Positions 35,870 to 43,582 of a DNA stretch of 64,000 bases are shown piece after piece. The first letter of the stretch is position 1; every line of letters begins with the position of its first letter. The stretch comes from Sulfitobacter geojensis (lineage in GTDB: Bacteria > Pseudomonadota > Alphaproteobacteria > Rhodobacterales > Rhodobacteraceae), in the NCBI RefSeq assembly GCF_000622325.1, contig NZ_JASE01000005.1, positions 1,488,001 through 1,552,000 on the forward strand. The letters run 5' to 3'. The notes under the pieces are model-generated. The model did not search any database. It was not told the DNA's origin and saw only the letters and a program-made list of their open reading frames with translations. The position numbers were made by a program, and so were the translations under genes.

Positions 35870-36571
35870 TCATTTCGCAAGGGGTTTTGCGACCGATTGG
35901 AGGCGACGGACAGAATTTGCTGACCACAACCCTCTGCCCGAAACCGTAGGGACACCTAAAGAATTCAGACGCTGCGCTATCTGGCGAAGTGACAGTGTTC
36001 TTTCAGGATCGACCTTGCCCAAAATTGCAGCCTTTTTCGCGGCACTAGCTCTGTACTTCTCTGAGCGGGCGATAGAGGCGCGTTTGGCGTCCTCGGCAGT
36101 TCCTACCCTGCCAACGAAGACACCGTCTCTGTACGCGCCTAATTGGACGCCCCTCACCTTCGCTGCCTGAAGGGCTTCTCGTGTCCGTTTGCTGGTCGCT
36201 TCACTTTCCTGTTCGGCCACTAAAGCCATAATGCCCACGGTCAGACGGTTTGCGTTCGGCATGTCCGCAGCAACGAACTCCACGCCAGCGTCTTTCAGTG
36301 AGAGTAGGAAGGCCGCATCCCGTGTAAGCCGATCAATCTTCGCCACGATCAGAGTTGCGCCGATAGCGTGGCAGAGTTCTATGGCTTCGGTAAGCATGGG
36401 CCTGCCGTTGCTCTTTCCGCTCTCAACCTCAACAAACTCCTCTACCACCTCCCAGTGTCCGCCATTCAGATGGGCTTCGACTGCATGGCGTTGTGCTTCT
36501 AAGCCTAATCCAGAGCGTCCCTGCTTTCCCGTAGAGACTCTCAAGTAAGAGACATACTTTACATCCGTCAT
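35870..36571 (-). CDS. Serine recombinase (resolvase/invertase type)
   Basis: The 233-residue protein has the resolvase catalytic start YVSYLRVSTGKQ (Ser13 nucleophile), KIDRLTRDAAFLLSL with the active-site arginines, and the E-helix ALVAEQESEATSKRTREALQ. A C-terminal Hin-type helix-turn-helix follows (SLRQIAQRLNSLGVPTVSG). It could resolve dimers or invert a segment of the element. A 40-bp imperfect palindrome begins at the base before its start codon and is a good candidate for its binding site. Confidence 0.9.
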   Translation of the reverse strand: MTDVKYVSYLRVSTGKQGRSGLGLEAQRHAVEAHLNGGHWEVVEEFVEVESGKSNGRPMLTEAIELCHAIGATLIVAKIDRLTRDAAFLLSLKDAGVEFVAADMPNANRLTVGIMALVAEQESEATSKRTREALQAAKVRGVQLGAYRDGVFVGRVGTAEDAKRASIARSEKYRASAAKKAAILGKVDPERTLSLRQIAQRLNSLGVPTVSGRGLWSANSVRRLQSVAKPLAK

Positions 36572-36611
36572 TGTTACGTTCCATCAATCGTTGGTTTGAT
36601 GCAGCGTAACA
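36572..36611. promoter_or_regulatory. 40-bp dyad upstream of the serine recombinase (res-like or operator)
   Basis: The arms 36572-36587 and 36596-36611 are 16 bases each and match at 14 positions; the outer parts TGTTACG/CGTAACA and inner parts CATCAA/TTGATG are exact. The 8-base centre is TCGTTGGT. It abuts the recombinase ATG. Confidence 0.55.
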
Positions 36612-37231
36612 CTCTCTGGAATCCCTGTGAATCCCCTTTCTTCGGTCTGAGGGGTGGGGGGGAAGCGCCATGCCGGGTACCCACCGTTACCATATACAAA
36701 CTCTCCACCGGATAGGGTTCTGGTGTTGTAAACCCACACCGCAAAAATACAGCGTGTTCGCATAATGTTCTTGCACTCGACGCTCATCTTCGATATAATG
36801 GTAACAGACACGGTAGATGTGTCTTTTCCCTGAAATCGCTATCCGATCCCGGCCCGATACGATGGGAAAATAAGGCACTGGTTTCCAGCTGCCTTTATGG
36901 CGTCCAATGCGATGCCTACTTTTTGGTCTTACCTCTGATCTGAACGCCGCTGCCCTGACACCCGGCAGCTGTCGGCTCCCGCGATAAAGGTGGGACGCTG
37001 TGATAACCCCGGAACGAGGCAGGTTTGGTCCGCTGCCGTAACAACACGGACAATCGGGTATAAAGGCCTTCAGACAGTCACGGCTATGACCGTGCCAGAG
37101 TTGTCCCTGACAAAATCGATCCTTGCTCAAGCCGTGCTTCTCTCTGGGAGGTGTTCGTCTGACAAGAGTCGGGTGTCGGGTGCTACCTAAGACCAACCCT
37201 CCAACCCCCAAAACCACCACAACAACGGTTA
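36612..37231. other. Gene-poor stretch of the element, no confident CDS
   Basis: About 620 bases lie between the recombinase and the putative nuclease. Several overlapping frames are open on the minus strand, the longest from 37253 to 36687 (188 codons), but they show no family motif, lack ribosome-binding sites and compete with one another. The last 90 bases before the nuclease are C-rich on the plus strand. This is probably regulatory or decayed DNA. Confidence 0.4.
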
Positions 37232-37831
37232 ATGCGTATGAGTTACGACCCACAGTTCCCCAAACGAAAACTCACAGGAGATGAAACTGAATACCTTTTT
37301 ATGGAGAAGATCGCTGAGGAGTTTGGTGGTGCAGCACAGTCCACAATCTCTCTGGAGGAAGGCAATGCCCCTAAGTTTGCCCACCCCAGTATAATCGACG
37401 ACGCTGGCCCCCGTTACTCTGTTTCCCCCGACTTCGTGTTTTACCTCCCTCACTACCCCAAAGGCTTCACAACACAGGCTCAGGTGAAACGGAAGAAGGT
37501 CTACGGCCCCTCTGACGAACCGTTCATTTACCTAGATGAGAAAGAGCTTCACCGCCTGAACCGTGCTGCCGACTACTTTGATCTTCTGTTCGTCATTCAT
37601 CTACCGGACGCAGCAAATACCGATGGTTCCGTAGCGGAGTGGCTGTGGGTTGACGCTGAAGACCTCAAAGCAACCCGCCTTCATCAAAGAACCGTCGCTA
37701 GGAAGAAGACTTTCCTCATCCCCCTGACCCTTTTCAAACCCTTCACCGCCCTATCTGAAAGGATTCCGTATGTGCCAGCAAACACCAACACTCCGCCAGC
37801 GTATGAACGCCCACGAACGCAAACTCATTGA
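37232..37831 (+). CDS. Putative PD-(D/E)XK-like nuclease (QxK variant)
   Basis: No named family is recognised in this 199-residue protein. A helix with acidic residues (ETEYLFMEKIAEEFGG, residues 18-33) is followed by SPDFVFYLP (Asp67) and, 15 residues later, TTQAQVKRKKV (Gln84-x-Lys86). Acidic helix, Asp and Q-x-K in that order is the core of PD-(D/E)XK endonucleases of the Mrr-like type, so an endonuclease acting on DNA is likely but unproven. A second in-frame ATG lies at 37238. Its end overlaps a tiny HTH gene in another frame. As cargo of a small integrative element, a defence role is plausible. Confidence 0.7.
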   Translation: MRMSYDPQFPKRKLTGDETEYLFMEKIAEEFGGAAQSTISLEEGNAPKFAHPSIIDDAGPRYSVSPDFVFYLPHYPKGFTTQAQVKRKKVYGPSDEPFIYLDEKELHRLNRAADYFDLLFVIHLPDAANTDGSVAEWLWVDAEDLKATRLHQRTVARKKTFLIPLTLFKPFTALSERIPYVPANTNTPPAYERPRTQTH

Positions 37832-37934
37832 GGAGGCAATCACCCGCTTCCCCCGTCGAAAAGATCAGGAGGAATTTCTAGGCCTTCCCCACATGACCTA
37901 CTACCGGAAGCTCAAATATCACCAGTTGATTTAA
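37770..37934 (+). CDS. 54-residue Fis-type helix-turn-helix protein overlapping the nuclease gene
   Basis: The frame is open from ATG 37770 (or ATG 37803, giving 43 residues) and overlaps the end of the nuclease gene by up to 62 bases. The product contains ERKLIEEAITRF, then FLGLPHMTYYRKLKYHQ, which resembles the Fis-type HTH at the end of sigma-54 activators (helix, turn, Y-R-K-L-K recognition helix). It probably binds DNA as a small regulator, perhaps of the operon itself. A clear terminator lies 54 bases after its stop. Confidence 0.55.
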   Translation: MCQQTPTLRQRMNAHERKLIEEAITRFPRRKDQEEFLGLPHMTYYRKLKYHQLI

Positions 37935-37987
37935 TGCACAGCGGCGCTGTCACCCTTTAAATTCCAAATCCGTCAACCCATCTCCAG

Positions 37988-38020
37988 AGCCGTATCCCGT
38001 TACTCACGGGTGCGGCTTTT
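37988..38020 (+). terminator. Terminator after the nuclease/HTH pair
   Basis: AGCCG and CCCGT (37988-38000) pair with ACGGG and CGGCT (38006-38017) across a short internal bulge and a 5-base loop TACTC, followed by TTTT. It ends the plus-strand unit. The next 190 bases hold no gene that I can see. Confidence 0.7.
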
Positions 38021-38213
38021 CCGTTGGGGATAGGGGCTACGCTATCCTATTCGTGTCGCCTTAGGAGGTCGTCAATACAACCCGTCAACTCAAATCTAGC
38101 CGTTTGCGATCTGGGGTGGTTTGACATGTTTCTGTAAACCAACTCACCCCCTGCCTTGCCACCTTTACAACGCAGTCCTCATAGCTATCGCCAGCCTCCA
38201 CGGGCATAGCCAC

Positions 38214-38333
38214 TTAGGTGCTGCCTAATTGGGAAACCTCATAGGGCAAATGAAGCTGCTCCTCTCTTTCTGCGGCTTCCCAAAGAGCTTCTGCCAAATC
38301 CCGTGTCTCTTCAGGGGTTATGATATCCATCAT
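38214..38333 (-). CDS. 39-residue ORF coupled to the integrase gene
   Basis: The ATG at 38333 overlaps the integrase TGA by 4 bases (ATGA), and the frame runs 39 codons to TAA. The product is acidic and helical (EETRDLAEALWEAAEREEQL). I recognise no family. The tight coupling suggests translation with the integrase; a role as a small directionality or regulatory factor is speculative, and it may not be made. Confidence 0.4.
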   Translation of the reverse strand: MMDIITPEETRDLAEALWEAAEREEQLHLPYEVSQLGST

Positions 38334-39814
38334 CTCTCTAGACCCTTCAGGTAGGGGTGTTCGATCTTATCAACAGCCTCTTTTAACTTTCGGAGGGATG
38401 TCCCGTAGCCGTACGCTCCCGCGACCTTCCCTCTGTCGTGACCGAAAAGATCGTTGCTTACGTTGGCCTGCACATTGGCTTCTATGAGCTTATCCTTCAG
38501 TGATCCTCGCATGGAGTGACTGGTAAATCGTCCCGGACCTACGGGGGCCATTCCATAGAGGTTCACTTTGCGTAACCAATATCCACAGACCTCTGATGCG
38601 CGGCTCTTCCCGTTGTTCTTTACGGCAAAGTCGAACAGCCTTCCATTTTTGCCTAGGGGGCGGTCCATCAACCGTTTGATCGTGGGGAGGATGACTTCTG
38701 GAATAGGCACCTGCCGCTTTGAGCTGTCAGTCTTCACCACCGCTACCCGCAGGTCAAAATAAGGAGGGTTGTCTTCTAGCCGAACCTGATCCTGCCTTAA
38801 TAGGGCAGCCTCGTCTGTTCTCATGCCCGTAGTAATCAAAATTGCCCAGAGTATGCGTACATTCTCTGGCAAACCAACGACCCTGAATAGAGCTGCCAGC
38901 TGCGCATCATTTAACGGCCTGTAGTGGCGGCTCTTCGTTCCGACGTCCCTCAGCTTCAGACCGAATAGCGGGTTCTGATCCAATAGACCTTCCTCTGTGG
39001 CGAATTGGAGAAGCCTAGAGACTCCTGTCAGTCGGCTCTTTATTGTCTTTTCGGCTTTTCCTTGCGCGGCCAAAGCTTTGGCAAACTCGCGTCCGTGTTT
39101 CTGTTGAATATCCCTGAGAGGAAGATTACCCACCGTTTTGACGAACTGGGGTACAAAGGTAAGCCACTCATCCATTGTTTTCTGTCTAAGACCATCGTTC
39201 TGAACGCGACCCCGCAGATGCTTCTCAAACTCTAATAGCACATCCTCGATAGTCTGTTGGCCATTCGGCTGGTCATTCAACAGCACCTTCCTCAGGCCCC
39301 TCAGGTGCTGTTCAACGTCTTCTTCTGAGAGCCTAGTGCCACGGTTACGACGGATGAGTTCCAAATCCGCAAGGCTTACCGCCTGTACTGTGTGGGCATT
39401 GGCCTGCACCCGCCTTGCGGCATTGTAGATGGCTTCAAATGCCTGCCGCTTCTCACCAACGTCTTTCGGTGGCTGGCTGAGAGGGATTTCTACAATGTCG
39501 TTGACGTCATCGACCCATTCCCCACGGTAGAACGTGTCCTCCAGACATAGGGATTCGACGGCTTTGCGATAGGGGCTACCGGGTTCCCATAAGGTAGAGG
39601 ACTCAAACTTGCGCATGATCTCCTGACGCATCTGCGCTTCAACGTCGTGCTGCCGTGCTTCCGCTATACGTTTGTCGGTTGTCCCGGCGGACTTGCGATG
39701 TTGATTCCGACCGAACGCATTTCTAGCCCACTGCGGCACAGTCATCTGGACCTGCCAATTTCCGCCTCTTTTCCGTTGAACCAGCGTTGCGGGATGCCAC
39801 TCTAAAGCCTTCAC
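38330..39814 (-). CDS. Tyrosine-type site-specific integrase
   Basis: The 494-residue enzyme integrates and excises the element. The catalytic set is Arg332 in TTGMRTDEAALL, a beta-hairpin lysine in VVKTDSSKR, His433 and Arg436 in HSMRGSL, His459 in FGHDRG and the nucleophile in AYGYG (Tyr468 or 470). The N-terminal part (WQVQMTVPQWARNAFGR) and SAM-like core domain (about 190-280) match DUF6538-type phage integrases. I chose GTG 39814, since GGAGG ends 5 bases before it; the frame is open to GTG 39820, which overlaps that site. It is the first gene inside the element next to tRNA-Cys. Confidence 0.93.
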   Translation of the reverse strand: MKALEWHPATLVQRKRGGNWQVQMTVPQWARNAFGRNQHRKSAGTTDKRIAEARQHDVEAQMRQEIMRKFESSTLWEPGSPYRKAVESLCLEDTFYRGEWVDDVNDIVEIPLSQPPKDVGEKRQAFEAIYNAARRVQANAHTVQAVSLADLELIRRNRGTRLSEEDVEQHLRGLRKVLLNDQPNGQQTIEDVLLEFEKHLRGRVQNDGLRQKTMDEWLTFVPQFVKTVGNLPLRDIQQKHGREFAKALAAQGKAEKTIKSRLTGVSRLLQFATEEGLLDQNPLFGLKLRDVGTKSRHYRPLNDAQLAALFRVVGLPENVRILWAILITTGMRTDEAALLRQDQVRLEDNPPYFDLRVAVVKTDSSKRQVPIPEVILPTIKRLMDRPLGKNGRLFDFAVKNNGKSRASEVCGYWLRKVNLYGMAPVGPGRFTSHSMRGSLKDKLIEANVQANVSNDLFGHDRGKVAGAYGYGTSLRKLKEAVDKIEHPYLKGLER

Positions 39815-39910
39815 ACACACCTCCGTAATGTCACAAATAATGTCTTCCGTAGTGCGTACCCTGCTGGGTAAGCCCCTATAAATAAGACAATATGGGGATT
39901 AAGAGGTCAA

Positions 39911-39927
39911 TGGAGGCGAGTACCGGA
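39911..39927. repeat. att site within the 3' end of tRNA-Cys
   Basis: This 17-bp core, TGGAGGCGAGTACCGGA, is the complement of the last 17 bases of the tRNA gene including the encoded CCA, and is repeated exactly at 34775-34791. Confidence 0.88.
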
Positions 39928-39984
39928 ATCGAACCGGTGTACACGGATTTGCAATCCGCTGCGTAACCACTCCGCCAACTCGCC
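39911..39984 (-). tRNA. tRNA-Cys (anticodon GCA)
   Basis: Read on the minus strand the 74-base gene starts GGCGAGTTGGCGGAGTGG and ends GGTTCGATTCC then GGTACTCGCC TCCA. The acceptor stem GGCGAGT/ACTCGCC, the T loop TTCGATT and the encoded CCA are visible, and the anticodon GCA is at 39950-39952. The integration event keeps the gene intact, since the element supplies the same 3' end. Confidence 0.95.
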
Positions 39985-40128
39985 GACCGGTGGTTTTTGC
40001 TTGCTATCCGATCAGCTTTGCGGCCGCAAGACGTATGATGCTCGAAAGTGAACCAAGTGGGCGTTGCTGAGCGCTGCGGGATGTGGCACATCTGGGGACG
40101 ATAGAATCTGAACGGATGAGTTTACCCG

Positions 40129-40782
40129 ATGAGTGATTTCACCGCACGACGCATTATGATGGTCGATACACAAGTACGCCCTTCGGATGTGACGAAGTTC
40201 CCGATCATTGACGCGATGCTCAGCATTCCGCGCGAATCCTTCGTGCCTGCGGCCAGTCGCGAAGCGGCCTACATGGGCGAAAACCTCGCGTTGGGGCAGG
40301 GGCGTGTCCTGCTTGAGCCGCGGACTTTGGCGAAAATGCTGGATGCGCTGGCGATTTCCAATGCGGAGCTGGTACTCGATATCGGCTGCGGGATGGGATA
40401 TTCGGCGGCGGTGATCGCCCATATGGCCGAAGCTGTGGTTGCCGTGGAGGAAGACGAATCCATGGCGCAAGAAGCGGTCGAGGCATTGATGCAGGAAGGC
40501 GCGGACAACGTTGTCGTCCATACCGGTGCATTGGCCGAGGGCGCTGCCGGTCACGGTCCTTATGACGTCGTTATTATCGAGGGCGGCGTAAGCGATGTAC
40601 CGCCTGCGATCCTTGAACAGCTCAAGGAAGGTGGTCGCATTGCGGCGCTCTTTATGGAAGACGCATTGGGCGAAGTACGTATCGGTCATAAACGCGGCGG
40701 ACAGATCAGCTGGCGCATGGCTTTCAATGCTGCCGCACCGGTGTTGGATGGTTTCAAATCCGCGCCAGCATTCCAGTTCTGA
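40129..40782 (+). CDS. Protein-L-isoaspartate O-methyltransferase family protein
   Basis: The 217-residue protein has the PCMT layout: [20 protein letters not shown] at the N-terminus, [21 protein letters not shown] in place of the usual substrate loop, and the SAM motif [17 protein letters not shown]. It may repair isoaspartate or act on another protein; the substrate loop is altered compared with true Pcm. It is directly upstream of tolC, a pairing usual in this family of bacteria. Confidence 0.88.
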   Translation: MSDFTARRIMMVDTQVRPSDVTKFPIIDAMLSIPRESFVPAASREAAYMGENLALGQGRVLLEPRTLAKMLDALAISNAELVLDIGCGMGYSAAVIAHMAEAVVAVEEDESMAQEAVEALMQEGADNVVVHTGALAEGAAGHGPYDVVIIEGGVSDVPPAILEQLKEGGRIAALFMEDALGEVRIGHKRGGQISWRMAFNAAAPVLDGFKSAPAFQF

Positions 40783-40851
40783 AGCGACACAGCAATAACG
40801 AGGTCTGCCAAAGGCAGGCGGTGGTGTAACAACAAAGAGGTCACGAGACCC

Positions 40852-42291
40852 ATGCGGATCGACAAAATGCCTATCGGAATGCGCCTGCTGGCCAAAACCT
40901 GTACTCTGGGCGCGTTTGCGCTTGGTCTGGCCGTCATGTCGCCACGCGCGTCGACTGCGGAAACTCTGGCCGATGCGTTGGTCGGGGCCTATACCCACTC
41001 CGGCCTGCTGGATCAGAACCGCGCCTTGTTGCGGGCCGCTGACGAAGATGTCGCCAGCGCTGTTGCCACTCTCAAACCTGTCTTGCGCTGGTCCACCAGC
41101 CTGTCGCAAACTTTTGGTCGGGTGCGCACGGGATCAAGCTCCCTTATCATCGACAACGATGATTTGACCGCAGCTGTTAGTCTTGCTGCTGAGCTGGTGC
41201 TCTATGACTTCGGATCGCGTCAATTGCGCGTCGACGCGGCCAAGGAAACCGTTCTGGCCACCCGCGAGGCCTTGGTCGACATCGAACAGCAGGTGCTGTT
41301 TCGCGCAGTGCGTGCCTATATGGGCGTGGTCGAAGCGAACGAAGTTGTCGCTTTGCGTCAAAACAACGTGCGTTTGCTGACGCAGGAATTGCGCGCCGCT
41401 CAAGACCGCTTTGAAGTGGGGGAAGTGACCCGCACTGATGTGGCTTTGGCGCAGGCACAGCTGGCACAGGCCCGCAGCGGGCTGGCCGCCGCTCAGGGCG
41501 CGCTGGTTTCAGCTGTAGAGGAATATCGCAACGTGGTCGGCCGCAAACCGGGCAATCTGCGCCAGCCATCAAGCCTGCCAAAGCTCGAATCAAGTGTGGA
41601 GAAGGCCAAGGCCATTGCCGTGCGTCGCCACCCGTCCTTGTTGGGCGCACAACATCAGGTCGCCGCAGCGGATCTGCTGGTGCGGGCAACCGAGGCCGAT
41701 ATGAAGCCGCAGTTCAGTCTGACCGGCCGGTTGAGTGTGACCGAAAACCTGGGCACCAGCGAATTCAATCGCGGTGGTTCTGTCGGCATTGAAGCGGGGC
41801 AAACCATTTATCAGGGTGGGGCATTGTCCGCGACCAACCGTCAGGCCAAAGCGCGCGCCGATGCGCAGCGCGGCAACCTACATGTGGTGCGCCACGATGT
41901 GCAGCAGAATGTGGGCGACGCTTACGCGCAGCTGACCACAGTGCAGGCACAGCTTGCGGCGTCCGAACGTCAGGTGCGCGCGGCCAGCATCGCCTTTCGC
42001 GGAATCCGCGAAGAGGCCGCTTTGGGCTCTCGCACGACGCTGGACGTATTGGATGCAGAACAATCACTGCTGGATGCGCGGTCCTTACAGGTGTCGGCGC
42101 GGGTAAGTGTTTACGTCGCGGCCTACGGCATTTTGGTTTCGACAGGGCGGCTTACCGCCAAGGATTTGCGCCTGCCGGTTCAGATGTATGATCCCGTCGA
42201 ATATTATAATCTGGTCAAGGACAGCCCGGCGAAACGCTCCAAACAGGGGCAAAAGCTGGACCGTGTGTTGCGGGCGCTGCAAAAAGACTGA
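40852..42291 (+). CDS. tolC: TolC family outer-membrane efflux protein
   Basis: The 479-residue protein has a signal peptide (cleavage near STAETLADALVGAY, about residue 36) and the two-fold repeated TolC structure: LAQAQLAQARSGLAAAQGAL in the first half and RTTLDVLDAEQSLLDARS in the second. TolC forms the trimeric outer-membrane and periplasmic channel used by type I secretion and drug efflux. No inner-membrane partner is adjacent; the ABC exporter at 47.9 kb is a different type. AAAGAGG lies upstream of the ATG. Confidence 0.93.
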   Translation: MRIDKMPIGMRLLAKTCTLGAFALGLAVMSPRASTAETLADALVGAYTHSGLLDQNRALLRAADEDVASAVATLKPVLRWSTSLSQTFGRVRTGSSSLIIDNDDLTAAVSLAAELVLYDFGSRQLRVDAAKETVLATREALVDIEQQVLFRAVRAYMGVVEANEVVALRQNNVRLLTQELRAAQDRFEVGEVTRTDVALAQAQLAQARSGLAAAQGALVSAVEEYRNVVGRKPGNLRQPSSLPKLESSVEKAKAIAVRRHPSLLGAQHQVAAADLLVRATEADMKPQFSLTGRLSVTENLGTSEFNRGGSVGIEAGQTIYQGGALSATNRQAKARADAQRGNLHVVRHDVQQNVGDAYAQLTTVQAQLAASERQVRAASIAFRGIREEAALGSRTTLDVLDAEQSLLDARSLQVSARVSVYVAAYGILVSTGRLTAKDLRLPVQMYDPVEYYNLVKDSPAKRSKQGQKLDRVLRALQKD

Positions 42292-42364
42292 CAATTTTCT
42301 ACGACCCATTGTGCGAAACTCTATCTGGGGTTAGCCTGCGCACGAGAAAAGAGTGGTAAATTCA

Positions 42365-43561
42365 ATGTCCGACCCGGTCACAAACGCTGAGGTAGAGGAT
42401 GTTCTGTCATCGATCCGACGTCTGGTTTCGGAAGACAAACGTCCTGTTCAGGTAGCAAAATCCGAACCCAAGACGGCTGTGTTCCGCCACGCCGAAGCGG
42501 CGCCGTCAGAACCTAAACCAGATCGTTTGGTTCTGACACCTGCGCTGCGCGTGACAGAGGCACCAAGTGCAAAGGCATCCGCCGATGCGGATACGGGTTC
42601 AGACGTCGACATTAACAAGCTGGTCGCGGACGATACGCCGCTTGATGTCTTTGCCCCGCGTGCGGTGGCGATGCCTGAGCCGCCGCAAGACGATGCTGAT
42701 ATACTCGTCTTTGATGATGTGCCCGAGGAAGAGCTGTTTGACGATCCGGCCCATGATTATTCGACCGATCCGTATAATTTCGACGATGAAACGGACGATG
42801 ATGGCGAGGGCCACGCGCAGGATGGCGGTAGATCGCAAGCATCTGTAACAGAAGAAATTCCTCACGATACTGGCGAAGATGACGCCACCGAAATCTCCGA
42901 AACAGCCATTCTGATGCAACCGCAAGAACCGCAGCAGGACGAGCAGGACGCGCCCCGCGCGGATGCCAAACCGGCACCGCCGAAGGGGCAGGGCATGGGC
43001 ACGTCCATGGCGTCAGATAAATCCATTGCATTGACGGCGAAAATTGCTGCTTTGGAAACCGCGATTGGGCAAATTTCAGAAACGTGGGAACCTGATGACG
43101 CAGGCGAAAGCGACTATGCCGGCAGCGAAGGTGAAGCCATGGCATGGGAGGATGACGCCCCTGAACAGCCAATCCTGTCAAAATCGCTGGCTTTCGGCAA
43201 GGAACAGCAAAACAAGGCGGAGCCATCCGAAGAGACCGAATCTCTTGAGGTAATGGAATCGCAGCTGGAAGAGTTTTTCGCAAAGTCCGAAACCAGCAAG
43301 GACACCGCCGAGACCGCGGTGGAGCCTCCCGCCGCTGAAGAAGCGTCACACACTGAAAAGACCTCAGCATTTCAGGACAAGGACGCGTTTGAATTCCCCG
43401 CTGAAGAGCAGCTGATCGACGAAGAAGTCCTTCGTGATCTGGTGTCGGACATCGTGCGCGCCGAGCTTCAAGGAGCCCTGGGCGAGCGTATCACCCGCAA
43501 CGTGCGCAAACTGGTACGTCGCGAAATCCATCGCGCATTGGCCGCGCAGGATCTGGAATAG
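42365..43561 (+). CDS. DUF2497 domain protein
   Basis: The 398-residue protein begins with the short DUF2497 signature VEDVLSSIRRLVSEDKRP and ends with a second conserved stretch, DEEVLRDLVSDIVRAELQGA followed by RNVRKLVRREIHRALAAQ. The 300 residues between are acidic and of low complexity (many D, E, A and P), probably disordered. DUF2497/PopZ-like proteins are acidic with conserved ends, and in Caulobacter PopZ forms the pole-organising matrix; that role here is inference. It follows tolC as usual in this family. Confidence 0.87.
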   Translation: MSDPVTNAEVEDVLSSIRRLVSEDKRPVQVAKSEPKTAVFRHAEAAPSEPKPDRLVLTPALRVTEAPSAKASADADTGSDVDINKLVADDTPLDVFAPRAVAMPEPPQDDADILVFDDVPEEELFDDPAHDYSTDPYNFDDETDDDGEGHAQDGGRSQASVTEEIPHDTGEDDATEISETAILMQPQEPQQDEQDAPRADAKPAPPKGQGMGTSMASDKSIALTAKIAALETAIGQISETWEPDDAGESDYAGSEGEAMAWEDDAPEQPILSKSLAFGKEQQNKAEPSEETESLEVMESQLEEFFAKSETSKDTAETAVEPPAAEEASHTEKTSAFQDKDAFEFPAEEQLIDEEVLRDLVSDIVRAELQGALGERITRNVRKLVRREIHRALAAQDLE

Positions 43562-43582
43562 GTTGGCAGCCGGTAGGCGGAG

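Larger units (their letters stand above)
34775..39927. mobile_element. Integrative element inserted at tRNA-Cys
   Basis: A 5.15-kb segment is bounded by the exact 17-bp repeat TGGAGGCGAGTACCGGA, which is the last 17 bases of tRNA-Cys in the reverse sense. The tyrosine integrase gene is the gene next to the tRNA, as usual. The cargo includes a serine recombinase, a putative nuclease with a small HTH partner and a 275-residue unknown. The element is visibly richer in A and T and has codon use unlike its flanks. No replication, conjugation or phage structural genes are seen, so it is probably mobilised in trans or is a small satellite-like island. Confidence 0.85.

Noticed and set aside
36687-37253. 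188-codon minus-strand ORF in the island
   Set aside because: No family motif, no ribosome-binding site, overlaps the start of the putative nuclease and competes with other open frames.
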